Source: Gnetum montanum
Lineage: Eukaryota > Streptophyta > Gnetopsida > Gnetales > Gnetaceae
Direction of reading: 5' to 3'
Length of the DNA stretch: 64,000 nucleotides
NCBI GenBank assembly: GCA_015680685.1
Contig: MNCI01036144.1
Coordinates: 250,784 to 314,783, forward strand
Position numbers and translations under genes: made by a program. This document shows, piece by piece, positions 22,961 to 34,555 of this stretch. Below the pieces are notes generated by a model that was not told where the DNA came from, did not search any database, and was given only the letters and a program-made list of their open reading frames with translations. Position 1 is the stretch's first letter. Each line of letters begins with the position of its first letter.

Positions 22961-24470
22961 ACTTTGCTTGCCTACACGTTTTGCACTTGCCACGTGCAGT
23001 TGAAGTAGCAACCGGAAGCGCTAGCTTGAAAAGTATGTTTGAAGCATAGATTATGCAATGAAATATACATCAGAAAAGAATGCATGTGTTCAAGGGTTGC
23101 AAATGTGCCGTTTTTACTTGAATGGTGACTAGTATCTCCATCGTGTGAAAGAGGTCGTGCATGCATTGTTTTAGGCAGCGGATGAGCTGCGACTAGGTGT
23201 GAACGAGTATTCACCTCTGAACTCGGCACCGTCGACGAAGGGAAAGCTCAAGTGCGACATTGACAGATGCGCAGATCTTGCCGCTACATTGAGTGGTGTT
23301 GCCATGTAGTGCTCTTGCTTGCCGCCATTTTAAAGCAAAAATAAAGTTTAGATTTATGATTTCTATGTTTTGCGTGAGGTGGGCTTCTTGGCATTTACAG
23401 TAGTAGTGATAGTAGCATCGGGTGGCGGAGGACGAGGACGAAGAATGATTTCCTAGTAGCAGTTCTGTTCATCCACCCATCATACTTTGTGTCTTAAGGT
23501 CATGCTCACCTGTTTGCACCCGAATGAAATCCGCAACAGGGATAGCACATACTTCTATGTGTAAATATCCAAATGGAATGACAACTTCTGTTTGCCAGAA
23601 TTGATTGCAACATAATTTCAATGCAAACCTCCACCATGGACATGGACACATCGGCTTCCGGATTCAGGGAAGGGATGGTGCCCATTCTGCGATAGAAGTT
23701 CATGATGCAGAAACAGCGAATAGGTGGCCACCGACTACGTGAAAAAAACAGCGAATCTTACACCGAATTTTTTTTAGCAATAGGTCTGCCCCACTTAACG
23801 AAAGTGTTTGTTGGAAAGTAAGAAATAGGTGGAGATGCCTGCACATGTTGCTGCATAAGATTCTCACCATGAACCACCGTGGTCAGTTGCATGGATTGGC
23901 TGAGCTCCAGCTTGGAGAAATTTCTGTCCATTTCTGGTGAAAGTCCATCTGAAATCTGAATAGATCTGAGAACGATTTTGAGCGTGTCTCTGCTTTCGAG
24001 AGTGGGGTCTTTTCTGCCGTTGACTGTCAGCAACTCTACGAGGGATGCTTCTGTTTGACGAATTTGCGGAATTCAGCAGCCTGCAAGATGCTGGGCAGGC
24101 ATTTGATGAGATGCTAACCAAAGCTCTGATCCTTTGGAACACCATGACTTCTGCCCATGTCAAGACTAGTAGATTCGAGGCAGGCATTAAGGTTTTTCAG
24201 GATATGTGGATTCTGGATATCAGAGCTAACCATTATACCTTTCCTGGTGTGATGCATGCGCGTGGGCACAAAGGGGATCTGGTTCGACAAAAGAGGTTCA
24301 TGAGGAGCTCAAGAGGAACCGTGGGGTTCTCATTGTTTCTTACGTGTGAAGCATGCTGATTAATATGTATATCAAACGTGGCAGTTTGCAGGATGCGTGG
24401 CAGATGTTTGATGAATGCCTGTGCTTTTCTTCAGTTTCATCTCCTGATTCATAGAATCAGATTTATTTTA
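22961..24470. other. CpG-rich island within element H
   Basis: This stretch keeps many CpG sites (for example cacgtgcag, accgtcgacgaag, gcggaggacgaggacg), unlike the CpG-poor retrotransposon sequence around it. It contains the PPR fragment. The part 22,961-24,020 looks like low-copy gene-like DNA, but I recognise no protein; minus-strand open frames at 23,229-22,972, 23,703-23,506 and 24,187-23,864 show no family motif. Confidence 0.5.
24030..24425 (+). pseudogene. Pentatricopeptide repeat (PPR) protein fragment
   Basis: PPR proteins bind organelle RNA. One frame reads SLQDAGQAFDEMLTKALILW, NTMTSAHVKTSRFEAGIKVF and DIRANHYTFPGVMHA, about three consecutive repeat motifs of the P-L-S pattern. 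After a frameshift near 24,295 another frame continues LINMYIKRGSLQDAWQMFDE. The family pattern (A)LI-MY-KCGS(L)-DA--(V)FDE is clear. No start, stop or complete set of repeats is present, so this is a fragment. Its base composition is gene-like rather than transposon-like, and it may be a recent arrival. Confidence 0.78.
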
Positions 24471-24479
24471 CTATGATTC

Positions 24480-25359
24480 TCAGAATCATAACCAACATTA
24501 CCAAAATTTTTATGTTTCAATTTATAAATCATTTCCAATAGCGTTTATAATCAGCTTTCATAGCCAACAAATCGGTTTTTATGTCATTTGAACATTCAAG
24601 ATCTTTCTTTTCATTTTTCTTTTTATTTTCATTTTTCTTTTTATTTTCCACACAAGAAATTTTAGCCTCACCAACAATGTCGGTTGACGCACCTTGTTTT
24701 TCCCATGAATCAATAGGAGCATTCAAATGCCAATGTGACCTATCATTAGTAATGTAACCAACATTCAATCTCAAAAGTGATCCCTTGTCTTATTTTATTA
24801 AAACCTTTGTCAATGCCATGGAAGATGTCCCTACACTTGTTGTCATCCCTAGAGCTAATTCACAACCTTTTGAATCAGCCATAACACTAGTATCCCCATC
24901 CTCTTATTTGATACATTCTAACATAGTTTTAGATACATTGGAATAATTTCTCTTACAGTGTGCTTCAAGAGATATGTGGCTTTCTTTTTTAACACCTTGA
25001 AAAGTAACTTCACTAGGCATTAAACATATAGGTGCACTATTAACAATAGTTGGAGATTTGACAGTAATGTCACCAAGATCTTGGCTTGGTATATTATCAT
25101 CCCATTCATAGATTCCCAGAAAAAATTAGATTGATTGCATTGTATCACTTTGTCCTCATCGAGAATAGTTTTCAAGTGTGTGTTACATATAGATGGAACA
25201 TCTTTTACACTTTCAAGCCCTTTTGCCAATTGTGCCTTCAGAGGTGTATCATTAAAGGAAGATAACTTGTTGCATTCCCCAACTAAGTGTATGGAAAGAT
25301 TGAGATCATTTTCAACCATTGTAAATTTTATTCCATGAAATGGCCAAAATGTGCCAACA
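24480..25359 (-). other. Right-hand part of the presumed 3' LTR of H
   Basis: Ends at gtgccaaca (25,359) beside the purine tract. It holds two decayed coding-like runs on the minus strand, 25,319-25,020 (with AQLAKGLESVKDVPSICNTH) and 24,774-24,529. I do not recognise them. If this is LTR, the LTR carried a reading frame; if not, the LTR end is misplaced. Confidence 0.4.
24595..24650. repeat. Simple repeat, ctttttatttt type
   Basis: Two to three copies of a 23-bp unit built on catttttctttttatttt. On the minus strand it encodes a KKKNEN lysine-rich run. Confidence 0.6.
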
Positions 25360-25376
25360 TTTCTACCCTCCTTTGC
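25360..25376 (-). promoter_or_regulatory. Probable polypurine tract of element H
   Basis: The minus strand reads gcaaaggagggtagaaa directly before TGTTGGCAC. The purine run beside a TG-starting sequence that inversely matches the other end supports the LTR boundary. Confidence 0.55.
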
Positions 25377-25639
25377 TTGTGTAAAGAAATTTATGCAAGC
25401 TCCATTTTAAATTGAATTGTAATTGAAGCTTTTTATTAAACTTTTTATTGTGGAAAACAATAAATTGTTTTGGAGGAAACTTCCCACCAAACTTAAGGTT
25501 CAATGGTATAAAAACCTCATTCCAAAGAAACAAAAACGAAAATTGTACAAGTGAAACCTTAGCATATGCTACTTAGTAGAAGGGAAGAGATCAGTCAAAG
25601 TGACCTCTTAGGAATCCTCTTGTCTTGGGTTCCTTCATA

Positions 25640-25925
25640 CTTATTTCTCATGTAACCCAAGCTTTCTTCTCTCTCTTATTTTATCAATGCTCCCACTTCT
25701 TTAGTCCTCACATTATCCTTTGGAGCATCTGTTTCTTTCCCTTTTTCAAATGCTTTTTTAATTCTTATACTAAAAGCTTCATATTCAGCCTTATTGCTAA
25801 TGCAAGGTAATGATAGAGGAATTGCCTTGAAAATTTCTGAAGAATCATCATTCACTAAAACTACTCTAGCTCCTACACCTTCGGAGTTATGAGAACCATC
25901 GAAGTATAACTCTCACTTGCTATTA
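25640..25925 (-). pseudogene. RNase H domain of element H
   Basis: The minus strand reads ELYFDGSHNSEGVGARVVLV then CISNKAEYEAFSIRIKKAFE, the YFDGS and AEYEA motifs of the plant-type RNase H that gypsy elements of the Tat group carry. The first Asp and the Glu are kept. It follows the protease by less than 200 bp, so the normal RT domain between them has been deleted. Confidence 0.72.
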
Positions 25926-26115
25926 TCTTGAGCTTTCTTTTTTCCCAAGTTATAAACTTCTTCAAGTGTGCAAATTTTGTATTCAAAAGAGCTTGTTTCA
26001 TCAACTTTTTCTTTTTTTCATTCGAAGTAATGTTCTCAATCATCAAAAGTTCACTATATATGTAAATTTGATTTGATTCCCCTTTCCAAGGTAGCCACAT
26101 ACGTGAGTAATTTGT

Positions 26116-26421
26116 TTATATGTAACTTAAGTAATTCTTACTCCAACTTCTACTCAACAAAAGACTATATGATTTTGGGATATCTGCTACTTGAATAGTC
26201 ACTCTACTTTTTAGAGGGGGTTTAGAAGCAATTTCTAATAGAATGTTGGGCAATTGATCCACAATCTTCACTCTACTTTTGTCGACTTGAACAATCTTTT
26301 TATTGGATTTTTTAGAAATCAAACCAAGTTTTTTGCATATAGATAATGGCATAATAGTATATGTAACTTCAGAATCAACCAAATAATTATGAAGATACTT
26401 GTCTTTTAACTTCATTGTCAA
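26116..26421 (-). pseudogene. Aspartic protease of element H
   Basis: Minus-strand frame with LKDKYLHNYLVDSEVTYTIM, where the family has VDSGATHTIM: the Gly of the D-S-G active site is Glu here. IPKSYSLLLSRSWSKNYL is the usual C-terminal block of gypsy proteases. Upstream, 26,675-26,418 continues the same coding region towards gag. Confidence 0.78.
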
Positions 26422-28082
26422 AAGAAAAGGAGAGCTTCTTTATCAGGAGTACAATCATGGCTAGCCTTTGTTGTCTTATCAATGTTAGACACATAGCTTA
26501 ACTCTAAATCTCCAACTCTTCTTTTACCTTTAATAAGCTTTAAAGCTTTTCTTTGCTGATCTCCTATTAGTAATAATTGATAAATACTAGTGTTGGCCTT
26601 GACATGTTTAAGATCCTCAATTAAATTGTATTTTCCATCTCCATAGAAGCTTGGTTTCTTCATCCATTTATTCAAAGTTTGACTTTGAGTATTTTTCTCT
26701 AGTCGATCCTCTTTACTTTTATTTTTCTCTCTTCTAGTTGGTTTAAAAACCTTCCTACTAGTAGATAGATCAGAAATAATGTTGGGAGGCCTAGAAGTAG
26801 TTAAATTTTCCTTTGATTATAGATTATATCCATTTTCCTCATTGTTATTACACTCTTCATCAAACAATATATCCTCCTCAGAACTTGATAGAGAAGAAGT
26901 ATCACTATATCCATGGTTAGAAGATTTGCTTGCATAATGAACACTAGATAGCTCATTATCTTATTCAATATCAAGGAAGTTAGACATAACAAGATCACTT
27001 TCATTGTCATCTTCTACTAACTTAGTATCTTAATGTTTATGTTTTCTATTTTTCTTTTCTTCTTAGATTTTAACTTTTGCCAAAGCTTTCTCTAGTTTTA
27101 CTACTTTGTTGGACAAGTCTCTCATTAGTTGTCTTTTTTCAGATCCTTTGCTTTCAAACTCTTGCTTTGCCTTAATATGAGATGACCCTGGTAATGCTTT
27201 AAGTTGAGCAAAATCTTGCATAGGAATCATCATTTTCTTTTCTCTTTTTTGAGCTATGATAATATCTTCATGATTCAAGTTCAGTTGTCTTTTCTAATTG
27301 TATAGCTTCACTATAGTAGTCATTCAACATTAGCAAGTTTGGAGTTCTCCTTAGCTAGATTGAAATATTGGGATTTACAGCTTTAAGATAAGTATCTTTA
27401 AGCATTTCATCTAATGGTCTATGTTGTCTTTGAAAGAGCCCACAAGTTTGTTGAAATTTAATATTGAAATATCTAATTGACTCTTTAACTCCTTGCTTAG
27501 CTTGTACCAACCCATAGTATAGTTGTTGTTGATCCAATTGATTGCCAAATTGGGCCAAAAAAATATTTTTCATATCATCCCAACTTGTAATAATATTACT
27601 TGGCAAGTTTGAATATCAAATTTGAGCCATATCCTTAAATTTGCTACAAAAAACCTACAAGCCTAATCTTGATATTGAATATTTACATGAGCTACAGCTA
27701 ACTCAAATAAGTGAATGTATTCTTCAACTAAGTAAGCTTTTCCAAGAATAAAAGGCTCATGCAAATATTTGTAAACTGCCTTAGGAATATCATTGTAGTT
27801 TTGAAATACTAATGATGCAATTCTTTGCAAAGGATTTGCCATCCTATTAGAATTCCTTTTGATTGTTGAACTTTTATGTTTCTTTGACCTTCTCTTATAG
27901 ACTAATAGACCAGCTAGAAGGGGTGATCTTCTTACCCTTCTAGTTTTTAGTTCACTACTTGTTCCAAACTCAAAAAACTTTTTATTCTCTTCTTTAGATG
28001 AATAGTTAATCTTATAATTAGAAAATTCCTTAGGACTTTCAAAACCTTCCAAACTACCAGTTTGCGTAGTCATCAACTCCAA
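26422..28082 (-). pseudogene. gag region of element H, decayed
   Basis: The minus strand gives MELMTTQTGSLEGFESPKEF at the start (28,082), ENKKFFEFG and a basic stretch, then the capsid part TSWDDMKNIFLAQFGNQLDQ (27,580) and KESIRYFNIKFQQTCGLF (27,480), a standard retrotransposon gag block. The region 27,350-26,680 is broken into short frames rich in Lys and Asp. The gag differs from those of A, B, D and E, so H is a different lineage. Confidence 0.72.
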
Positions 28083-28214
28083 ATAAAATTTAATTTTCCT
28101 TTAAGCCCTCCTAGCACCAAAAAGAATTTTTGGTGTGCTAGGACTATTGATCTCTTTTAATGTAATGAACTTAGGTAACAAAGTTTCTTGACCTTCTTCT
28201 AGTGCCAAAAGCAC

Positions 28215-28388
28215 TGTTGGTGACCATTTGGGACCATCAATGTTAGGGCCTCCGATCTCATGACTACAGTCACAGGATGCAAAGGTGTTCTTCAAATAGG
28301 TTTTAGGTGCTTATTGGTCTCTAGTAAGACCAAGGCCCACATACCTCTAAATAGACTTAGTTATAAAATGAACTAAATATGAGTATAT
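28215..28388 (-). repeat. Truncated 5' LTR of element H
   Basis: Matches 21,623-21,800 with scattered differences. Just inside it (28,214-28,190) the minus strand reads gtgcttttggcactagaaga, a likely primer site, tRNA not identified. It stops where element E gag begins. Confidence 0.6.
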
Positions 28389-30560
28389 ACCTGACTTTAC
28401 CTTCATCCTACATTAGGATGAGCAACTACAATGGCATGACATGGAAGGTAACATTGTAATGCCTCCTAATCCATCTATGCCCGTGACGCTGCTTCAAACT
28501 CTTAAGAAGTTAGGCATCCATTATCTTCAAGAAGAATATGTTGTGTAGGGCTATGACTACCAAGACTACTGTCCCACTGAAACACAACATAGGTGAGATC
28601 GACACCAAGAGAAACATCATGAGGCTGTGAAGGGGAAAAGGTTCAGTAATCCCTTGTTCCTATTGAACCAAGATGACAATGAGGATCCTCTCTCTGAGGG
28701 CTTTCACCATGAAAATTCTCCATCCTTTGGTACTAGTTATGAGGGTGTGGCCCTGAATCTACAATCTACAATCCACAATCCTAGTTTAGGAAAAGATGGT
28801 AGTCAAGGCAAGGGATCAAACAAGCATCAAGATAGTAAGAAATCTGATGAACGTGGTCGTGACAATCAAAGGTGAATTAGTAAATATCATGATGGAGGTA
28901 GTCCTTCTCCCTCTTCAGCCTCTTCATCTACATCCTCTTTTTCCTCTTCTTCTGGTTTTGAAAGACATTGTAGAAGGAACAATCATAATGAAGGTGACCA
29001 ACAAGATCATAATGAATGAAGGGGTAACAGAGGACATCATCAGTGATAACAAAATAATGATGATGAGACTCTAATGGTGACTCCAAGCATGCTTAACATT
29101 GCAGAGGCAATAAAGATTCCAACTAGGCATGTGAAAGATAGTCAGATCAAGTGCTTAGATATGTATAATGTCCCAAGATTTGAGGGGGGATATAACTTTG
29201 ATTCATAGACACATCTACAAGCTTTCCACAATGCTTGTGCCTTGTAGAACATTGAAAAATGACTTGTAGAAACTCAAGCTTTTCCCCAAGACACTTATCA
29301 AGGAAGCTGAAAGCCGGTATCAATCCTTGGAGCCAGAATCCATTCACAGATGGAGTACAATGCTAGAGCTATTTAATGACAAATATCAAACATACTCCAG
29401 AGTGTCCAACCTAAGAAGGAAAATCTAAGGCTGAAAACAAAAAACACATGAACCCTTGGATGCCATCATGATCAAATATTATTCTCTCTTACATCAATGC
29501 CCTGGCCATGGTTATTCTCAAAGGGAGCAACTATACCATATCATAGATGGGCTCAGAGCATAAACCAAAAGAACTCTTTAGGTTTATGCCCAAGGAAGCT
29601 TGTCTGAACTAAGAGCTCATCAAATACGAAGGCTTATAAAGTAGGTTGCAAAAGAAGAAGGTGAGTTACAAAAAAGGGAAAGTGTTGAAGAATATAATAG
29701 GAACTCTTCCATAAGGAAAAGGGAGGTCTGATTTTGTGATGAGGAGGAGTCACCACTTGATGAAGTGGTGAACAAGAAAATCTTGCCCATCCAAAAATAT
29801 ATTTCTAATATTTCAGCAAAGGTTGACAAATTATGAGACTCTTTGGATGAGAAGTTTCAAACTACTATGAAGATTACTAAAGCATCCAAAGAGAAAAATA
29901 GTGTTTATGACTACAAGAGGTAGAAAGAAGTTGAATGTCCCTACTAGAGAGGTAAGGGCAAAGCTACTGCAATAGAAGAAATTGTGGAGATAGACTTCAA
30001 AGATGATGGTGGTTGTGACATTTGTTAATATGAACATCTAAAGGGATGTTGCCCAGTGGTGTCACACTTACAAGAGTTTGGGATGTATGCATTGAATCCA
30101 TAACTAACAAGGAGGCAAGAACCCCAGATGATTGCCTTATCCTCAAGGCAATTCAAGGTAGTTCCACCAGCAACAACAAGCTTACTACTCAACTGGAGCT
30201 CCACCACAACCATATGAGCATTACCTACAGTGGCACCAACCACAGTCATGGGGAATGCTGCTACTAAAACAATAGTACCCTTACAAGCAACTAGATCCAT
30301 ATGGCTACTATGTTCAGCAACTCATCTCTCCACGAAGCTTTGCAAGATATGCCTCATTTTAGCATCACTATTATCCTCTAGAGTACCACCAGACACATTC
30401 ACCATCTACTTAGGGGAAGAACCCATATCCATACCACCCTCCACATCTATTTGCACACATCCCTCCACCCTCAACCTAGTTACCTCATATTCTATTCATG
30501 TAGGGTGAAATTACCCCACAGCCGCAACAACGAAATGCTACGAGGGTTGTACATTCACAA
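28389..30560 (+). pseudogene. gag of element E, 5' truncated
   Basis: Starts inside the YIPDFTFILH block (whole gag of B starts 44 residues earlier). GNIVMPPNPS, then VKGKRFSNP, a charged and Ser-rich part, FEGGYNFDS near 29,180 with HLQAFHNACAL, and the zinc knuckle CDIC, a stop, YEHLKGCCP at 30,014-30,055, spaced C-x2-C-x3-H-x4-C. HLQEFGMYALNP follows, as in A and B. Stops and shifts throughout. Confidence 0.8.
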
Positions 30561-30739
30561 CCAGCTTTTCAGCTGAGTGGTTCAGATAATCGATCCAAGA
30601 AATGATCCTATTTTTAACTTAACAGCCCTTCAAAACCCTCACAACCTAATACAGATAATCACCTTGTATCTCCAACACCCTCATCCTCAACATTAAACAC
30701 ATTTGAGTGCCATTCAAACCAAATACTATCTCAAATCCA

Positions 30740-31245
30740 CACAGTGATGTTAACTCATGTTGTTTCTGACTGGATCAAGGCTAGCAACACTTCCATGAAA
30801 AGATCTAACCTAGGAAGTCCTCTTGTCTACTTACAAATTGTTAGGCATGAGTCATGCAAGGCTCTTATTAATTTAGGTTTTGATATCAATCTCATCTTCC
30901 ATGACATGTACAAGGCCTGGAACCTATCACCTCTTAAGAAGAGCAACATCTATTTAGAATTGACAAACTAGTCAATCACTATTTCTTTAGGATTAATGGA
31001 GAACATTGTGACCACAGTTTGCAGGTGATCCTACCCTTCCAATTTTATGATGATCAAGGTTGAAAACTACAAAGGTGACTTCCCCATCATTATGGAAGGG
31101 CTTGGTTAAGCATAGTTGATGCATGTATGGGAATACGAGACCTTTCCTTGCAAATCTTCAAGAAAAATAAATTTGGAAGGCTTGAGAAGAAGTGTGTTTC
31201 ATGCATCATGTACAGCAATACTAGGTGTAATTGTGTGTAAAAATC
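30740..31245 (+). pseudogene. Protease of element E
   Basis: MLTHVVSDWIKASN opens a clear frame. SCKALINLGFDINLIFHDMY is the active-site block with N-L-G in place of D-S-G, so the enzyme was dead before or after insertion. SITISLGLMENIVTTVC and the ending CVSCIMYSNTRCNCV match A. Between protease and RT, 31,400-31,700 aligns with 12,840-12,560 of A. Confidence 0.8.
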
Positions 31246-31759
31246 TGGTCCATCAATAGTACATTTATTAAAGCATGCAATCAGTGCACAAGAAACTAAT
31301 ATTCAAAGGTGCTTGTACACAGCAACCACGAAATAGGAGGGCACCCAGTGGCTAACAACTGACTCTAATAGTAGTGCACTATGCATGAAACCAACTAAGA
31401 GCCTAACATGTGCTTATGTTAAAGGCATGGATGAACTTGTGCAAGTTCATCACCAACTCTTCAATGATGAAGATGATGATACCTATTTGGGGCGAGTTGG
31501 AAATCCCTAATAATTTCAAGTAGGAGCCCCTAGAGTTAAAAAATCTACTAACTGGCATGGAGTATACATTTTTAAACAATGACAAGCTGATCATAATTAA
31601 TGCAAATCTTTCTCCTAAATAAAAAGACAAGCTATTGCAAGTTGTCAACAAGTGGCCAACAGCCTTTGCTTGGTTATATCCCAAACTAACAAGAATCGAT
31701 CCAAGGATATGCTAGCATTGTATCTACATAGACCTAGCCATGAAGCCAAGAAGGTAGCC

Positions 31760-32602
31760 ACAGAGGTAGTTGAACCCCAAATTGAAACAAATCATTAAGG
31801 AGGAAATAGAACAACTCTTCAAGAAAAGGTTCATCTATCCCATCATGGATAGTGAGTGGGTTAACCCACTCATAATTATGGCAAAGAAAGGTGACAAGAA
31901 AGTTTGAATCGACTTTAGGCTATTGAATATCGCAACATTTAAAGATCACTTTCCATTACCATTTGTGGACCAAATGTTAGACACTATGTTGGATGGTTAT
32001 AGTGGCTATAACCAAATCCAAATTATGCTAGAAGATTAGGTCAAGACAACATCTATGAGCCCTTGGGAAACTTTTGCATATTGTAAGATGTCATTTGGTA
32101 TGTGTAATGCCCCTACAACATTTCAACCCTGGTCCTTAGTATTTTTCAGCAGTAGATTCGTAGCGGGGTAGAAGTCTTTATGGATGACTTCTCTACCTAT
32201 GGGGTTACATTTGAGCAAGCCTTGGATCATTTTGAGCAAGTACTGAAAAGATGGGTTGAAACAAACATTAGGGTAAATTGGTAGAAAATCTATTTAATGG
32301 TCTAGGAAGGGATAGTAATGGGGCATAGAATTACTCAGGCAAGGATTAAGGTAGACCTAGAGAAGATAAGGGTCATCCAAGGAATAACACACCAACTAGA
32401 GACAGTCAAAGATGTCTGCTCATTCCTTGGACATACTAGCTACTACTGGCATTTCATAGAGAATTTCTCTAAGATCACAAAGCCATTGGTTAAACTTACA
32501 AAGAAAGATGCTCTATTCATTTGGACCAAGGAATGTGAACATGCATTCCAACAATTAAAAGACAAACTCATAGAAACTCTAATTCTATGGGTACCAGACT
32601 AG
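31760..32602 (+). pseudogene. Reverse transcriptase of element E
   Basis: IEQLFKKRFIYPIMDSEWVN, ATFKDHFPLPFVDQML, GYSGYNQIQIM and CKMSFGMCNAPTTFQP are standard gypsy RT blocks. The catalytic box is FMDD (32,176-32,187, preceded by VEV), the usual form in this group. From 32,318 a clean 94-residue frame covers the connection part (FLGHTSYYWHFIENFSKITK). A stop or shift lies roughly every 50 codons. Confidence 0.87.
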
Positions 32603-32604
32603 TC

Positions 32605-33010
32605 CAAACCATTCCACATAATGATAGATGCATCTAATTATGCCTTGGGATCCATGCTTACATAGTTGGATGATAAGAAATGTCCATATTACATCCACTA
32701 CGCAAGTCAAAGCATTGTGGATTCATAGCTAAATTACACCACAACTAAGAAAGAACTGATGGCAATGGTGTATGCTCTAGAAACGTTCAGGCACTATGTG
32801 CTTGGATACAAGGTGTTTGTGCACACAGATCATAGTGCCATCCACTTCCTAATGAATAAGCCAATGGTAAGCCCCCATATCATATGTTGGCTCATGATCT
32901 TGTAGTAATTTGATCTCACAATGATAAATCAGAAAGGGACTAAGAATGTCGTCGCTAACCACCTCTCTTGGTTAAGATGGGATAATAAAGAGAAGGAGAG
33001 TCCACTCTTT
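32605..33010 (+). pseudogene. RNase H of element E
   Basis: IDASNYALGSMLT, NYTTTKKELMAMVYALETFR and VFVHTDHSAIHFLMNKPM are all present in one frame with three stops; the catalytic DAS, KEL and TDH positions are intact. It ends with GTKNVVANHLSWL, the usual VADHLSR motif in degraded form. Confidence 0.86.
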
Positions 33011-33149
33011 GATCAATTTCCAGATGAACTCCTCTTCATAGGAGCAATAAATGATCAATTACCTATCAAATCAAAATGATATGATGACATCCTAACTTCC
33101 CTTCTCACCCAAAAGATGCCACAAGATCTAGACTTCAAGAAGAAATAAT

Positions 33150-33759
33150 AGTTTCTTCATTGGACAAAGTACTTCATGGAAATCAACGAATATCTTTACA
33201 AGGTGTGTGCCAATGGCCTAGTTCATTGGTGTGTCCCAAATGTGGATCATTTGTGCATTCTTCAAGATGCTCATGAAGGCCCTTGTGGAGACCACTATTT
33301 AGGGAGATGCATGGTCATAAAAATCCTGATGGCAAGGTATTGTTGGCCTACAATCTTTAGGGATGCCCACCAATTTATCTAATCTTGTGAACACTGTCAA
33401 TGAGATGGTGGGATGATCACACAAATGGAGGATCCTCAATAGTGGATCCAACCATTGGAATCCTTTAACATATGGGGCATAGACTTCATGGGTTCCTTCA
33501 CACCCATGTCTAATGAAAAGGCATCGTAGCAGTCGACTACTACACCAAATGGGTAGAAGTAGAAACCATCACTGACTGTACATCATCCATTGCTATAACA
33601 AAATGTTGTAAATAGGTTTGGAGTTCCACGTGCACTAATTTCTAACAATGGAACCCATTTTATAGGTGCCACTTTTAGAAAATTCATGCAATGCTTGAGG
33701 GTTGAACATAAATTAACAACACCCTTTCACCCCCAAGCCAACAGTCAAGAAGAGGTAAC
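33150..33759 (+). pseudogene. Integrase of element E, part 1
   Basis: Zinc-binding part: LQDAHEGPCGDHYLGRC, ILMARYCWPTIFRDAHQFI and CEHCQ. Core: WGIDFMGSFTPMSNEKA (first catalytic Asp kept), ISNNGTHFIGATFRKFMQC (second Asp is Asn: SNNG where the family has SDNG) and FHPQANSQEEV. The frame is cut at the codon after EEV by element B and resumes at 39,871 with TNKKI. Confidence 0.87.
33755..33759. repeat. Target-site duplication of element B, left copy (GTAAC)
   Basis: Same five bases as 39,866-39,870. Together with the integrase reading through, this proves B was inserted into E. Confidence 0.93.
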
Positions 33760-34554
33760 TAATGGGATGTGATATCGCATGGCCCCACGATATTGCATAC
33801 GCAATATCGTGGTGCACCACCAAGTCTATAAATAAGAGGCGGCTCTCCCTTGTTTCTCCATCTAGATCTAGACCCTTAGTGAAACTCTGGTAGTTTTACC
33901 TCTCTAGAGATAGAATAATTTCCATGTGCCCGCAGTAGGAGCTCCAAAGTAAACAGATCTTTATTTGAGTAAATATTGTACCTGAACACAAGTTTGTGTA
34001 CGGCAATAAAGACGAACTGTTGGATAAACCTTGTAGTGCATGGACTAAGCTAAATAGGCTAAATAGGACTTTACTTATTGTTATTTATTGTTTATCATTT
34101 AAATGCTTTATTAGTTAATTAAATCTCTCTCAACCCTTCTCCCGCAATTAAGTGCATTCAGTACGACCGCTTTGAGCACGTGCGTTACGCTTGGTATTCC
34201 CAGTAACGAATAGCGTTTGGTAACCAAGGTTGCATTGGTTTAGGGTGTGAACAGTAAGTGGGAACAGATACTGATGCTAGGTTAATTAAGGCTTAGTTAG
34301 TTAGTTAATTAGTCTCTTCACCCTTCACCTCATTAGCCTAGGAGATAAAATAGAAAAGATATAAAAATCATATACCTCAGACTTACTTAACCATACAACC
34401 GTGACAAATACAAGTAAGTCTGGGAAGACAACGAATGATTAACCTTAAGTGTTCCATGAGGCGTGTAGGCACTTAGTCTATGGAGTTCAACTAGATCGCA
34501 TGTGTAACACTCGTATTCATATGGTTGAGTGTAGGGGTACCTCGCCACTCATCA
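33760..34554 (+). repeat. 5' LTR of element B
   Basis: About 795 bp, starting taatggg (TG end mutated to TA) and ending cactcatca. It contains a hairpin of 11-bp perfect arms, cacgatattgc and gcaatatcgtg, at 33,786-33,811, then the TATA box tataaata at 33,827-33,834. An aataaag poly(A)-type word lies near 34,005. Confidence 0.92.
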
Positions 34555-34555
34555 T

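Larger units (their letters stand above)
21623..28388 (-). mobile_element. Element H: internally deleted Ty3/gypsy element
   Basis: Minus-strand element defined by a repeat of about 175 bp at both ends: 21,623-21,800 and 28,215-28,388, starting TGTTGGTGAYCATTTGGGAC. A purine tract lies at 25,376-25,360 beside CCAACA, giving LTR ends TGTTGG...CCAACA. This makes the left (3') LTR about 3.7 kb and the right (5') LTR truncated at about 174 bp. The internal part has gag, protease and an RNase H but no reverse transcriptase or integrase. A PPR gene fragment lies inside the presumed 3' LTR. Confidence 0.6.

Noticed and set aside
23864-24187. Minus-strand 107-codon frame
   Set aside because: Overlaps the PPR fragment, which is recognisable on the plus strand; no motif in the minus frame.
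28796-29074. Separate gene within gag of E
   Set aside because: It is the shifted frame of the low-complexity gag part.
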